Shown: piece by piece, positions 24,609-33,046 of the stretch | Numbering within the stretch: the stretch's first letter is position 1 | How the letters are laid out: each line of letters starts with the position of its first letter | Assembly (NCBI GenBank): GCA_902570265.1 | Contig: CACFXF010000008.1 | Span: 1 to 64,000 of the forward strand | DNA: 64,000 nt | DNA from: an uncultured Alphaproteobacteria bacterium | GTDB lineage: Bacteria; Pseudomonadota; Alphaproteobacteria; Rhodobacterales; Rhodobacteraceae | Direction: 5' to 3' | Position numbers and translations under genes: made by a program | Notes under the pieces: model-generated | Told to the model about the DNA's origin: nothing | The model's database searches: none | The model's input: the letters and a program-made list of their open reading frames with translations, nothing else

Positions 24609-25702
24609 ACGAAAATATGATAGATGAAATTAATAATAATTTAAAAAAAATTATTAACCCTCTTTCGCAAAAAGATATTATCTCTGACAAGACTGTTAAG
24701 TCCACTGAGATAAAAAATGATAAAATTGTCGTAATTCTAGAAATAGATCCAACTCAACTAAAAACCATGGAGTCTATAAAAACAAAAGTTGAGGAAATTA
24801 TTAATAACTATGGAAATGGAAAAAATGCTCAGGTTATTATGACTTCTCATGTTTCAGATAAAAATACGCCTTCAAGTACTCCTAGCACACCTCCGAACCT
24901 TAAATCACCTGCAAATCAAAAACCTAAAGTTAACACCAAAAGTAATCCTGAAGGTGTTAAAACTATAATTGCTATTGCATCAGGTAAAGGAGGTGTAGGA
25001 AAATCAACAGTTGCATCAAATTTAGCTGTTGCCTTAGCATCAAAAGGTAAAAAAGTAGCTTTATTAGATGCTGATGTTTATGGTCCTAGTCAACCAAGAA
25101 TGCTTGGATTATCAGGCAGACCATCAAGTCCTGATGGAAAAATTATATTACCACTTAGAAATCATGGTGTCACTACTATGTCACTAGGGTTAATGGTACC
25201 AGAAAATGAATCTATCGTTTGGCGAGGGCCAATGCTTATGGGTGCACTACAGCAGATGTTAAACCAAGTACAATGGGGGGAACAAGACTATCTGTTTGTA
25301 GACTTACCACCTGGAACTGGAGATGTGCAATTAACACTTTGTCAAAAAACAGATATAAGAGGTGCTATAATTGTATCTACTCCACAGGATATAGCTCTTT
25401 TAGATGCCCGGAAAGGGATAGATATGTTTAAGAGATTAGATATACCAATAATTGGCCTTATTGAAAACATGTCTTCTTTTGTTTGTTCAGGTTGTGGTAT
25501 GACACACTACCCTTTTAGCAATGGTTCTTTAAAAGAAGAGGCTAATAAAATTAATACTCAATTACTAGGAGAATTACCCCTAGATTTAGATACACGAGTA
25601 GCATCTGATAGCGGAGTACCAATAGTGGTAAGTCATCCTAAGAATCCTACTTCAATAGCATTTTTTGAAGTGGCTGAAAAACTTTGTAATTTTGACATAT
25701 GA
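24605..25702 (+). CDS. apbC: Mrp/ApbC-type iron-sulfur carrier ATPase
   Basis: A 365-residue P-loop protein. An N-terminal MIP18/DUF59-like domain (about 1-82) precedes a proline-rich linker and the deviant Walker A GKGGVGKST at 127-135. Next come DADVYGPSQPRMLG, WRGPMLMGALQQML, VDLPPGTGDVQLTL and a CSGCGM pair that would hold a bridging [4Fe-4S] cluster. The family transfers iron-sulfur clusters to target enzymes. Embedded between DUF6494 and the ligase-like gene by four-base overlaps, it may be dedicated to formate dehydrogenase clusters, or it may be the only Mrp of the cell; the window cannot tell. Start ATG 24605 is fixed by the overlap. Confidence 0.92.
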   Translation: MNENMIDEINNNLKKIINPLSQKDIISDKTVKSTEIKNDKIVVILEIDPTQLKTMESIKTKVEEIINNYGNGKNAQVIMTSHVSDKNTPSSTPSTPPNLKSPANQKPKVNTKSNPEGVKTIIAIASGKGGVGKSTVASNLAVALASKGKKVALLDADVYGPSQPRMLGLSGRPSSPDGKIILPLRNHGVTTMSLGLMVPENESIVWRGPMLMGALQQMLNQVQWGEQDYLFVDLPPGTGDVQLTLCQKTDIRGAIIVSTPQDIALLDARKGIDMFKRLDIPIIGLIENMSSFVCSGCGMTHYPFSNGSLKEEANKINTQLLGELPLDLDTRVASDSGVPIVVSHPKNPTSIAFFEVAEKLCNFDI

Positions 25703-26418
25703 TGAAAAAAATAGATAAAAATCAACCAAGTTTTCCTCCTCTATTTAGAGGAAAAGCATTGCCATTAAAAAAAAGTACTTTTCATAATGCAATCGAGGAA
25801 GCGAAAAAAAATATTGATCCTGGATTGATCTTGTATAACGAAGACATTGGAGAGTTAAATGCGTCGATAATATTAGCACCCGATATTAAACTCAAACAAG
25901 CTTTAGGTATGATACTTGTTAATCAAATGGGAGTAGCAGATAGTTTAGGCTCGTTAGGTCCTCCTGAATTAGCAATTCATTTTAATTGGCCTAATCGAAT
26001 AAGAGTTAATGGAGCATATTGTGGTTACACCTTTTATCAAGCATCTACAAAGTTTGAAGAAGAAATACCTGAATGGCTAGTTCTAGGAATAAACATCCCA
26101 TTTTTATGGAGTAAATCCATAGAATCAGGTAATAATCCTGATAAAACAGTATTATCTGAAGAAGGTTGTTCAGATATAACTCCTAATGCATTATTAGAAA
26201 GCTGGTCAAGACATACCCTAGTATGGTTGAATCGTTTTTTAGATGAAGGATTATTACCTATTCATAATGCTTGGCGTGAAAAATGTGAAGATGTTGGTAA
26301 AAAAATAACTTATCCTAAACAAGGTGAATTTATTGGCCTCGATGAAAATGGTAATATGTTGTTAAAAAATTCTAATAATACACTTATAGAGAAACTTGTT
26401 GATTATATGGATAAATAA
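25699..26418 (+). CDS. Biotin/lipoate-ligase-fold protein (DUF4444 type), probably not a classical ligase
   Basis: The 239-residue protein matches the biotin/lipoate protein ligase-like family with a DUF4444 C-terminal part (YPKQGEFIGLDENGNMLLK). The stretch GPPELAIHFNWPNRIRVNGAYCGY aligns with the ligase motif (W-P-N-D then K-x-x-G), but the catalytic lysine position is not lysine (Tyr-Cys-Gly instead), and no GRGRxGR biotinyl-AMP loop is seen. It starts four bases inside the Mrp gene and ends exactly where DUF6505 starts. The setting points to cofactor handling for formate dehydrogenase; binding rather than ligation is my reading. Confidence 0.72.
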   Translation: MMKKIDKNQPSFPPLFRGKALPLKKSTFHNAIEEAKKNIDPGLILYNEDIGELNASIILAPDIKLKQALGMILVNQMGVADSLGSLGPPELAIHFNWPNRIRVNGAYCGYTFYQASTKFEEEIPEWLVLGINIPFLWSKSIESGNNPDKTVLSEEGCSDITPNALLESWSRHTLVWLNRFLDEGLLPIHNAWREKCEDVGKKITYPKQGEFIGLDENGNMLLKNSNNTLIEKLVDYMDK

Positions 26419-26895
26419 ATGAAATTTGCACGAACAATAACATTAGATGAATCTGATTCTAGAATTTTTGAAACCGTTGCTACTGCTGGAGAGTGGGCAA
26501 TCTCTGGTACTTTTGAATTCTCTAACTTGAAAGAAGAACAGATAGAAGGAAAACGCAAACAAGCCTTTACAAATGGCTGGATGGGATTAACTAGTTTTGG
26601 TAGATCAACATTTGTTGGTGTTACAACTATTCTAGAAGAAGAGTATGAAAATATAATCAAAATTCTTGCTACTAAGTTTATAAAAGATTACGGGGCTCCC
26701 AATTTGCAAATAGCTCTTCCAGTAGCAAAAGAAGAAATAGAATTTATGAATTCAATATGCGAAGAGCATCCAGACAATACTCTACTTATGGTTAGTAGAG
26801 AATTTACAGCAAAAGGTATACGTGAGAAATTCCGACACATTCAAGCTAATGATGCTGAATTAGAAGCTTTTGCAGTACATGGTTCAACAGAGTGA
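26419..26895 (+). CDS. DUF6505 protein
   Basis: A 158-residue soluble protein starting MKFARTITLDESDSRIFETV, with EWAISGTFEF, KRKQAFTNGWMGLTSFGRSTFV and SREFTAKGIREKFRHIQ. This matches the DUF6505 family of fdh loci. No catalytic motif can be named. It starts directly after the ligase-like stop, and the TusA gene starts four bases after its own TGA, so the run from DUF6494 through TusA is one translationally coupled operon. The function is unknown. Confidence 0.8.
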   Translation: MKFARTITLDESDSRIFETVATAGEWAISGTFEFSNLKEEQIEGKRKQAFTNGWMGLTSFGRSTFVGVTTILEEEYENIIKILATKFIKDYGAPNLQIALPVAKEEIEFMNSICEEHPDNTLLMVSREFTAKGIREKFRHIQANDAELEAFAVHGSTE

Positions 26896-26899
26896 GATA

Positions 26900-27133
26900 A
26901 TGAATATAGCAGATGAAATTGATGCAACTGGATTATTATGTCCTTTACCAGTTCTTAAACTCAGAAAGAGAATAAAGGGTATAAATAAAGGACAAGTAAT
27001 AAAAATATTTACTGACGATCCTGCTGCAGAACTTGATATTCCTCATTTTTGCAATGAAACTAACAATAAAATTTTAAAAAAAACCCAAGATAAAGGTCAA
27101 ACTAGGTTCACTTTTTATGTTATGAAGTGTTAA
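26900..27133 (+). CDS. TusA-family sulfur carrier
   Basis: From ATG 26900 the protein has 77 residues, normal for TusA; the upstream frame to 26870 lies inside DUF6505 and is not needed. The hallmark is DATGLLCPLPVLKLRKRI, with the persulfide cysteine in CPLP, then VIKIFTDDPAAELDIPHFC. TusA proteins pass sulfur between sulfurtransferases and feed molybdenum cofactor and FdhD-dependent formate dehydrogenase activation. In an fdh maturation operon it is probably the sulfur donor for the bis-MGD sulfido ligand, working with the FdhD at 49404-50249. That pairing is inference. Confidence 0.88.
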   Translation: MNIADEIDATGLLCPLPVLKLRKRIKGINKGQVIKIFTDDPAAELDIPHFCNETNNKILKKTQDKGQTRFTFYVMKC

Positions 27134-27178
27134 TAATTTCCAATTAATTAATAAAGAGCTAATTTTGGTTATAGTTTA

Positions 27179-27886
27179 ATGGAAGTATTTTTAGAAGCTT
27201 TTATTACAGCATTTACTTTGATTTTCAATTTGGATGCTGCTTTATTTGAAATAGTAGGATTATCATTAAAAATTAGTGTTACTTCACTTATTATTGCTTC
27301 AATTATTGGATTTCCTATTGGTGTTTTTTTAGCTATTACCCGTTTTTCAGGAAGATCCATTTTAATAAGTATTTTTAATTCTTTGATGGGGATGCCCCCA
27401 GTTGTAGTTGGTTTAATTGTATATTTGTTAGTTTCAAGATCAGGACCTCTAGGTTGGCTAGAGATTTTATATACTCCATATGCAATGATCCTAGCTCAAT
27501 TGTTTTTAATTCTCCCAATCATTATTTCACTATCTACTCAAATTTTTGAAGAATTGCACAAAGAATATAAAGATTTTTTTAAAATATTTTCGGTTCCACC
27601 TAAAAAATCTGTTATAACCTATATTTCTGACAGTAAAGATTCTTTAATTACTATATTTCTAGCAGGATTTGGAAGAGCAGTATCAGAAGTTGGTGCAGTA
27701 ATTATCGTTGGAGGAAATATTGATCACGTTACAAGAGTTATGACTACAACTATTGCACTTGAAACATCTAAAGGAGATCTTCCTTTAGCGTTAGCTTTAG
27801 GTATTATTTTGCTTTTTATATCATTAATTATAAATGTCATTGCAAATAGGATGAAAATTAAAATAAATAAAGAAATTAATGGTTGA
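27179..27886 (+). CDS. tupB: Tungstate ABC transporter permease
   Basis: A 235-residue membrane protein with about five hydrophobic helices. GRSILISIFNSLMGMPPVVVGLIVYLLVSRSGPLG is a TupB/WtpB-type signature, and the EAA loop region reads GFGRAVSEVGAVIIVGGNI. It starts about 45 bases after tusA and overlaps tupC by eight bases. Order permease, ATPase, binding protein is seen here. The family separates from molybdate ModB by the MGMPPVVVGL stretch, so tungstate is the best prediction. Confidence 0.87.
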   Translation: MEVFLEAFITAFTLIFNLDAALFEIVGLSLKISVTSLIIASIIGFPIGVFLAITRFSGRSILISIFNSLMGMPPVVVGLIVYLLVSRSGPLGWLEILYTPYAMILAQLFLILPIIISLSTQIFEELHKEYKDFFKIFSVPPKKSVITYISDSKDSLITIFLAGFGRAVSEVGAVIIVGGNIDHVTRVMTTTIALETSKGDLPLALALGIILLFISLIINVIANRMKIKINKEING

Positions 27887-28595
27887 AATGAACGACTTGA
27901 TCAAAATTAAAAATCTTTTTTTGATTTCAAATAAAGAAAATAGAAATTTAATAGATATTTCAGATCTTCAGTTTGATAATAATTCAATTTCAGTAATTAT
28001 GGGTCCTAATGGGGCAGGAAAAACTTTATTGTTAAATCTCATACAAGGCCTAATTTTATCTAATACAGGTGATATAGAAATTAATTATAATAGCAAAAAT
28101 AAAGATGAAAGAAAAATATCTATTATGATGCAAAAACCAAGTTTTTTAAGAAGAACAACTCAACAAAATATAAAATTTATTCTTGAATTAAATAGAGATA
28201 AGAGAAATATGTCTTGTTTGGATGTGATGGAAAGGTTTGATCTCATTTCTCAAAAAAATATTTTAGCCAATAAACTTTCAGGAGGTGAAAGACAAAGACT
28301 TTCTCTAGCACTTGCAATTAGTACAAATTCAAAAATTTTATTGCTTGATGAACCAACTGCGAATGCCGATCCTTATACAACTTTTAAAATTGAGCAAATA
28401 ATTAAAGAAGAAGCTGTTGGTGGGAAAAAAATAATCTTAGTTACTCATAATATACCACAAGCAAAAAGACTAGGGCAAGATATTGTTTTCATTCATGAGG
28501 GGAAAGTATTAGAACACCAAAAAGCATCTAAATTTTTTAGTCACTCGAAAAATAAAAAAATAAATCAATTTTTAAAAGGTGAAATCATTTTATAA
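27879..28595 (+). CDS. tupC: Tungstate ABC transporter ATP-binding protein
   Basis: A 238-residue ABC ATPase. Walker A is GPNGAGKTLLLN (about 43-54), the signature is LSGGERQRLSLALA, and Walker B is KILLLDEPTANADP with the following His in VTHNIPQAKRLG. There is no extra TOBE domain, consistent with TupC rather than ModC. It overlaps tupB by eight bases and is followed six bases later by tupA, so the three form one unit with the fdh maturation genes upstream. Confidence 0.87.
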   Translation: MVEMNDLIKIKNLFLISNKENRNLIDISDLQFDNNSISVIMGPNGAGKTLLLNLIQGLILSNTGDIEINYNSKNKDERKISIMMQKPSFLRRTTQQNIKFILELNRDKRNMSCLDVMERFDLISQKNILANKLSGGERQRLSLALAISTNSKILLLDEPTANADPYTTFKIEQIIKEEAVGGKKIILVTHNIPQAKRLGQDIVFIHEGKVLEHQKASKFFSHSKNKKINQFLKGEIIL

Positions 28596-28613
28596 TCATT
28601 TTTGAAAACTTAC

Positions 28614-29423
28614 ATGGAAACTTATTTAAACAAATTAATTTTGATTATAATTTTCATTTTTCCATCATCGATATGGGGAAAAGATGTTTTATTGCAATCA
28701 ACAACTTCAACTAAAAACTCTGGTTTTTATTCATATATTTTACCTATATTTAAAAATGAAACTGGAATAAATGTAAAAGTAGTAGCCGTAGGAACGGGTC
28801 AAGCTATAAGAAACGCCGAAAACTGTGATGCTGATATTTTAATTGTACATGCTAAACGCGATGAAGAAGCTTTTGTTGAAAATGGTCATGGTATAGAACG
28901 GCATAATTTGATGTATAATGATTTTGTAATACTTGGGCCCAGTGAAGACCCAGCAGAAATTTCCAACAGCCAATCAGCTGAAGAAGCCCTGAATTCTATT
29001 TTTAAGTTTGGATATAGTTTTATATCAAGAGGAGATAATAGCGGTACCCACAAAAAAGAAAAAAACCTATGGGAAAATGCACAGATTGAAATTAGTGCCT
29101 ATTCTGGAAAATGGTATAAAGAAACAGGTTCTGGTATGGGAACCACACTAAATATAACTGCAGAATTAAATGCTTATACTCTATCTGATAGAGCAACTTG
29201 GATTACATTTAAAAATAAAAAAGATTTAAAAATTTTATATGAAGGTGATAAAAATTTGTTCAATCAGTATGGAGCAATATTAGTAAATCCTGAAAAGTGT
29301 CCTTATACAAATGTAAAGGAATCAAAAATTTTTTTAAACTGGCTTTTATCAAAAAACGGACAGGAAACTATTCAAAAATATAAAGTTAACGGCATACAGC
29401 TTTTCTATCCTAATGCTAACTAA
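28614..29423 (+). CDS. tupA: Tungstate-binding periplasmic protein
   Basis: From ATG 28614 the protein has 269 residues; a TTG start at 28602 adds four. The signal peptide covers about residues 1-20 (NKLILIIIFIFPSSIWG). LQSTTSTKNSGFYSYILPIF is the TTTS anion-binding motif of TupA, and FISRGDNSGTHKKE forms the second oxyanion loop. TupA proteins bind tungstate far more tightly than molybdate in characterised cases. Location immediately behind fdh maturation genes suggests the formate dehydrogenase is a tungsten enzyme, or can use tungsten. The gene ends tail to tail with puuD with no visible terminator. Confidence 0.88.
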   Translation: METYLNKLILIIIFIFPSSIWGKDVLLQSTTSTKNSGFYSYILPIFKNETGINVKVVAVGTGQAIRNAENCDADILIVHAKRDEEAFVENGHGIERHNLMYNDFVILGPSEDPAEISNSQSAEEALNSIFKFGYSFISRGDNSGTHKKEKNLWENAQIEISAYSGKWYKETGSGMGTTLNITAELNAYTLSDRATWITFKNKKDLKILYEGDKNLFNQYGAILVNPEKCPYTNVKESKIFLNWLLSKNGQETIQKYKVNGIQLFYPNAN

Positions 29424-29440
29424 TTTTATGACAAAAGAAA

Positions 29441-30667
29441 TTACTTTATTTGTGTATTTTCATACCAATATTGGATGGTAAATCTTTCAATATCTTCCAT
29501 ATAGGAAATATTATTTGGAGGCATAGCTTTACTTACTGCAGATTGTACATAAACTTGTCTAGCGTATCTCTTAATATCCTCCTTATTTTCGACAACAAAA
29601 CCTTTAGGAGGATGTAAGAAACCATCCCACAGAGGTTCTCTAGCATGACACATAGTACATCTAGCAGAAATGATGTCATGAACTTCATTATTAAGATCTG
29701 TAATTTCTAAGTTATAAATTCTTTCTAGATCAATTACATTTTCAGATAGAGATAGACTATTTTTCTTATAAGAAGAAAGACCTATAATCACTGCAAAAAT
29801 GATAAAAGTGATAATCCAAGTCCAATATAACTTTTTTTTAGTTGCATGATAAGTATTAAAATAATGCCTAATAGATACACCTAATAAAAAAACTAATGGA
29901 GCTATAGCCCAATTTAATTCTGATGCAAAAGCTAAAGGGTAATGGCTTGAAAGCATAAAGAAAATTACTGGTAGAGTTAAATAATTATTATGTGTAGACC
30001 TCTGTTTGGCTATAATTCCAAATTTTGGATCTGGTTTTCTGCCCGCTTTCAGGTCTGAAACTACTATTTTTTGATTTGGAATAATTATAAAAAACACATT
30101 AGCTGTCATTAAAGTTGCTGTGATAGCACCTAAATGTAAAAATGCTGCTCTTCCACTAAAAATAGAGGTATAAAACCATGACAGAAATAATAAAAAGAAA
30201 AAAAGTAATAAAAGTAATAAATTACTATTATTTCCAAGAGGTGACTTACATGCAGTATTGTATATAATCCAACCAAATAATATTGAACCCAGTGAAATAA
30301 ATATAGCCTGAAAATTATTAATATCGGCAATTTCTGTATCGATCAAATAAAGGTCAGCTCCACCATAATAAACAATAGCCAATAGAAAAAATCCTGACAA
30401 CCAGGTTGAATAACTTTCCCATTTAAACCAAATAAGATCTTGAGGTAAATTTGGAGGAGCTATTGAGTATTTTTGAATGTTATAAAATCCACCACCATGT
30501 ACTTGCCATTCTTCACCAGTTACACCGTATGGTAAATTGCTATTTTTCTTTAATCCTAAATCTAGAGCTATGAAATAAAATGAAGAACCAATCCATGCAA
30601 TAGCCGTAATAATATGGACCCAGCGTACTGCAAATTCTAACCATTCTAATAATATAATTTCTATCAT
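29441..30667 (-). CDS. puuD: PuuD-type membrane urate oxidase with cytochrome c domain
   Basis: A 408-residue integral membrane protein with about eight helices, beginning LEWLEFAVRWVHIITAIAWIGSSFYFIAL, and a C-terminal haem c domain with CTMCH at Cys337-Cys340-His341. PuuD oxidises urate to 5-hydroxyisourate and passes electrons to cytochrome c instead of making hydrogen peroxide. GGGFYNIQKY, WFKWESYSTWLSGF and KQRSTHNNYLTLPVIFFMLSSHYP are typical of the family. It lies next to and downstream of the HIU hydrolase gene in the same direction, so product and next enzyme are co-expressed. The haem domain puts urate electrons into the same periplasmic cytochrome pool as formate electrons could use. 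Confidence 0.9.
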   Translation of the reverse strand: MIEIILLEWLEFAVRWVHIITAIAWIGSSFYFIALDLGLKKNSNLPYGVTGEEWQVHGGGFYNIQKYSIAPPNLPQDLIWFKWESYSTWLSGFFLLAIVYYGGADLYLIDTEIADINNFQAIFISLGSILFGWIIYNTACKSPLGNNSNLLLLLLFFFLLFLSWFYTSIFSGRAAFLHLGAITATLMTANVFFIIIPNQKIVVSDLKAGRKPDPKFGIIAKQRSTHNNYLTLPVIFFMLSSHYPLAFASELNWAIAPLVFLLGVSIRHYFNTYHATKKKLYWTWIITFIIFAVIIGLSSYKKNSLSLSENVIDLERIYNLEITDLNNEVHDIISARCTMCHAREPLWDGFLHPPKGFVVENKEDIKRYARQVYVQSAVSKAMPPNNISYMEDIERFTIQYWYENTQIK

Positions 30668-30697
30668 TTAGATTAACCTAATTCACAAAATAAAAAA

Positions 30698-31057
30698 TTA
30701 ACTTCCTAGGTATGTAGAATATCCGAAAGGTGATAATAGTAATGGGATATGATAATTTCTATTTGAAAATATAGTAAATTTTATAGGAATAACATCATAT
30801 AATAATCCCTGCAAATTTGGAAAATTCTTAATGTTAGATTTTAAATATTCACCAACATGAAAATTTAATTCAAAGTCACCTAAAAAAAATTCCTGGTTAT
30901 TAAGCAAATTTTGATCTGTTCGACCATCTGAATTTGTTACTAATTCTTTTATAAAATTCTTATCATTATTTTCCATAGAATAAAGAGCTATCCTTATTCC
31001 TTCAGCTGGAAATCCAATAGATGTATCAAGAACATGCGTTGTTAATCTACCTGACAA
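30698..31057 (-). CDS. uraH: 5-hydroxyisourate hydrolase
   Basis: A 119-residue transthyretin-fold hydrolase. His8 in LTTHVLDTSIG, Arg46 in NSDGRTD and His103 in YHIPLLLSPFGYS are the active-site residues. The C-terminal signature is Tyr-Leu-Gly-Ser rather than Tyr-Arg-Gly-Ser, a single deviation. The enzyme opens 5-hydroxyisourate to OHCU, the substrate of the UraD domain encoded divergently at 31146. It begins the minus-strand pair with puuD. It shares about the same length and fold as the protein at 7830-8180, whose tail is far more altered. Confidence 0.9.
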   Translation of the reverse strand: MSGRLTTHVLDTSIGFPAEGIRIALYSMENNDKNFIKELVTNSDGRTDQNLLNNQEFFLGDFELNFHVGEYLKSNIKNFPNLQGLLYDVIPIKFTIFSNRNYHIPLLLSPFGYSTYLGS

Positions 31058-31145
31058 TTTTTTTCCCTTTTCAATAAATTTGTTGTAAATAGAATATAGT
31101 TGATATTTTACTTAATAAAGCTTTTATTTAATTTGTGAGAAAAAA

Positions 31146-32576
31146 ATGAAATATCCAAGAAATTTATTAGGATATGGGCAAAATACACCAAAAGTCACTT
31201 GGCCAAATAGGTCAAAAATTGCTATTCAGTTTGTAATAAATTATGAAGAAGGTGGTGAAAATTGTCTGCTGCATGGTGATCCAAGTTCCGAAGCTTTTCT
31301 ATCTGAAATAATCGGAGCAGAACAATGGATCGGCAAAAGGCATTTTAATATGGAAAGTATATATGAGTATGGTGCAAGGAGAGGATTTTGGCGTTTACAT
31401 GATTTCTTTATAAAAGAAAAAATTCCTATTACTGTCTATGGTGTTGCTACTGCTTTGGCAAGATCACCCATTCAAGTATCTGCAATGCTTAAAGCAAATT
31501 GGGAAATTGCTTCCCACGGATACAAATGGATTGAGTATAAAAACTTTTCAAAAAAGAAAGAAAGAAATTTCATTCAAAAAGCAATTAAACTTCATACTGC
31601 TGCAACGGGATCCAAGCCTAGTGGTTGGTACCTAGGAAGATGTACAGAAAATACTGTATCACTTGTTTCTGAATTAGGTTGTTTTGATTATATATCTGAT
31701 GCTTATAATGATGATCTTCCCTATTGGATAAAAAGTAAAAAAAATTCTCAACTCATAATTCCTTATACATTGGATGCAAACGATATGAGATTTGCTACTA
31801 CACAAGGATTTAACTCATGGTCTCAATTTTATGATTATCTAAAAGGTACATTTGATATTTTATATAATGAAGGGAAACAAGGTAATCCAAAGATGATGAG
31901 CATAGGATTACACTGTCGTTTGGCCGGAAGACCAGGTAGAATGAAAGCAATTCAAGAATTTGTTAAATATGTTAAAAATCATAAAGATGTCTGGTTTGCT
32001 AAAAGAATTGAGATCGCTGATCATTGGAAAAAAAATCATCCATATATACCCAGTAAATTATCTCCATATGAAATGTCGAAAAAAGAATTTATTAAAATTT
32101 TTGGTAATGTATTTGAGCATAGTTCATGGGTAGCTGAAAAAACTTACTTAAGAGGCGTAAATCCATCTATGGAAAATTCAGAAGCATTACACAGATTTAT
32201 GTGCTTAGAATTTCGTCTTTCATCCAATTCTGAAAAATTAAAAGTTTTAAAATCGCACCCAGATTTAGCCTTAGGGAAAGTTAAAAAATTTAATAAATTA
32301 ACTGTTAGCAGTAAAACTGAACAAAAAAATGCTGGATTAACATCTCTTGCAGAGAAAGAACAAATTGATTTTAATCAATTAAATATTGATTATCAAAAGA
32401 AATTTAATCATCCTTTTATTATTGCTGTAAAGGGAAAAACCAGGTCCCAAATTCTTAGACAATTCAAAACTAGACTGAGTAATTCTAAACAAGAAGAATT
32501 TAACACTGCATGTAATGAAGTCGAAAAAATTGCAGGCTTTAGAATTCAGGAGATATTTAATTCATGCAAGAATTAA
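31146..32576 (+). CDS. Allantoinase PuuE fused to OHCU decarboxylase UraD
   Basis: A 476-residue bifunctional protein. Residues 1 to about 300 are a polysaccharide-deacetylase-fold allantoinase: NLLGYGQNTPKVTWPN, FVINYEEGGENC, ESIYEYGARRGFWRL, ASHGYKWIEY and LHCRLAGRPGR. From about residue 310 (MSKKEFIKIFGNVFEHSSWVAE) to the end lies OHCU decarboxylase with the catalytic His in FEHSSWVAE, then LKSHPDLALG and FNHPFIIAVKGKTRSQIL. The two domains supply successive ring steps of urate breakdown, OHCU to S-allantoin and allantoin to allantoate. Such fusions are known. The gene starts divergently from uraH with about 88 bases shared for promoters. Confidence 0.92.
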   Translation: MKYPRNLLGYGQNTPKVTWPNRSKIAIQFVINYEEGGENCLLHGDPSSEAFLSEIIGAEQWIGKRHFNMESIYEYGARRGFWRLHDFFIKEKIPITVYGVATALARSPIQVSAMLKANWEIASHGYKWIEYKNFSKKKERNFIQKAIKLHTAATGSKPSGWYLGRCTENTVSLVSELGCFDYISDAYNDDLPYWIKSKKNSQLIIPYTLDANDMRFATTQGFNSWSQFYDYLKGTFDILYNEGKQGNPKMMSIGLHCRLAGRPGRMKAIQEFVKYVKNHKDVWFAKRIEIADHWKKNHPYIPSKLSPYEMSKKEFIKIFGNVFEHSSWVAEKTYLRGVNPSMENSEALHRFMCLEFRLSSNSEKLKVLKSHPDLALGKVKKFNKLTVSSKTEQKNAGLTSLAEKEQIDFNQLNIDYQKKFNHPFIIAVKGKTRSQILRQFKTRLSNSKQEEFNTACNEVEKIAGFRIQEIFNSCKN

Positions 32577-33046
32577 AATTAAATCCATTAAACAAAGATC
32601 AATTCGAACCATTTGGGGATATAATTGATAAAAAACAAAATATACCATTCGAAATTAATAATGGTAATTGTTTAAGATACAACGATCTAGCAAAATTATC
32701 CTTTAGTGATGGACAAGTAGGTATTAGCCTTTTTGAGTCAAAAAAAATAACACTTCCCTACAGTTTTAATTTTATGGAAAAACATCCCTTGGGTAGTCAG
32801 GCATTTATTCCTGTTTTTGGGTGTAGATTTATAGTGATTGTTGCAAACGAGGTTAATGGAGTACCATCAGAACCATTAGCTTTCGTAACAAAAGAAGGTC
32901 AAGGGGTAAATTATCATAAGAATATTTGGCACGGAGTTTTGGCTCCAATAGAAAATAATGCTACTTTTACTATCATCGATTGGATAGGCAAAGGAAATAA
33001 TTTAAAGACCTATACTTTTGATAACTGGTTTCAATTAAATTTGTAG
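32564..33046 (+). CDS. allA: Ureidoglycolate lyase
   Basis: A 160-residue cupin-fold enzyme that splits ureidoglycolate to glyoxylate and urea. Visible motifs are LNPLNKDQFEPFGDIID at the start, MEKHPLGSQAFIPVFG (metal-site region), KEGQGVNYHKNIWHGVLAP and IDWIGKGNN. Length is normal. It overlaps the PuuE-UraD gene by 13 bases and ends one base before the ureidoglycine aminohydrolase, which is on the other strand. Its product urea would need urease or urea amidolyase, which the window does not contain. Confidence 0.9.
   Translation: MQELKLNPLNKDQFEPFGDIIDKKQNIPFEINNGNCLRYNDLAKLSFSDGQVGISLFESKKITLPYSFNFMEKHPLGSQAFIPVFGCRFIVIVANEVNGVPSEPLAFVTKEGQGVNYHKNIWHGVLAPIENNATFTIIDWIGKGNNLKTYTFDNWFQLNL

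Noticed and set aside
26870-27133. 87-residue form of the TusA gene starting at 26870
   Set aside because: The extra N-terminal residues lie inside the DUF6505 coding region; ATG 26900 follows that gene's stop directly and gives the family's normal length.
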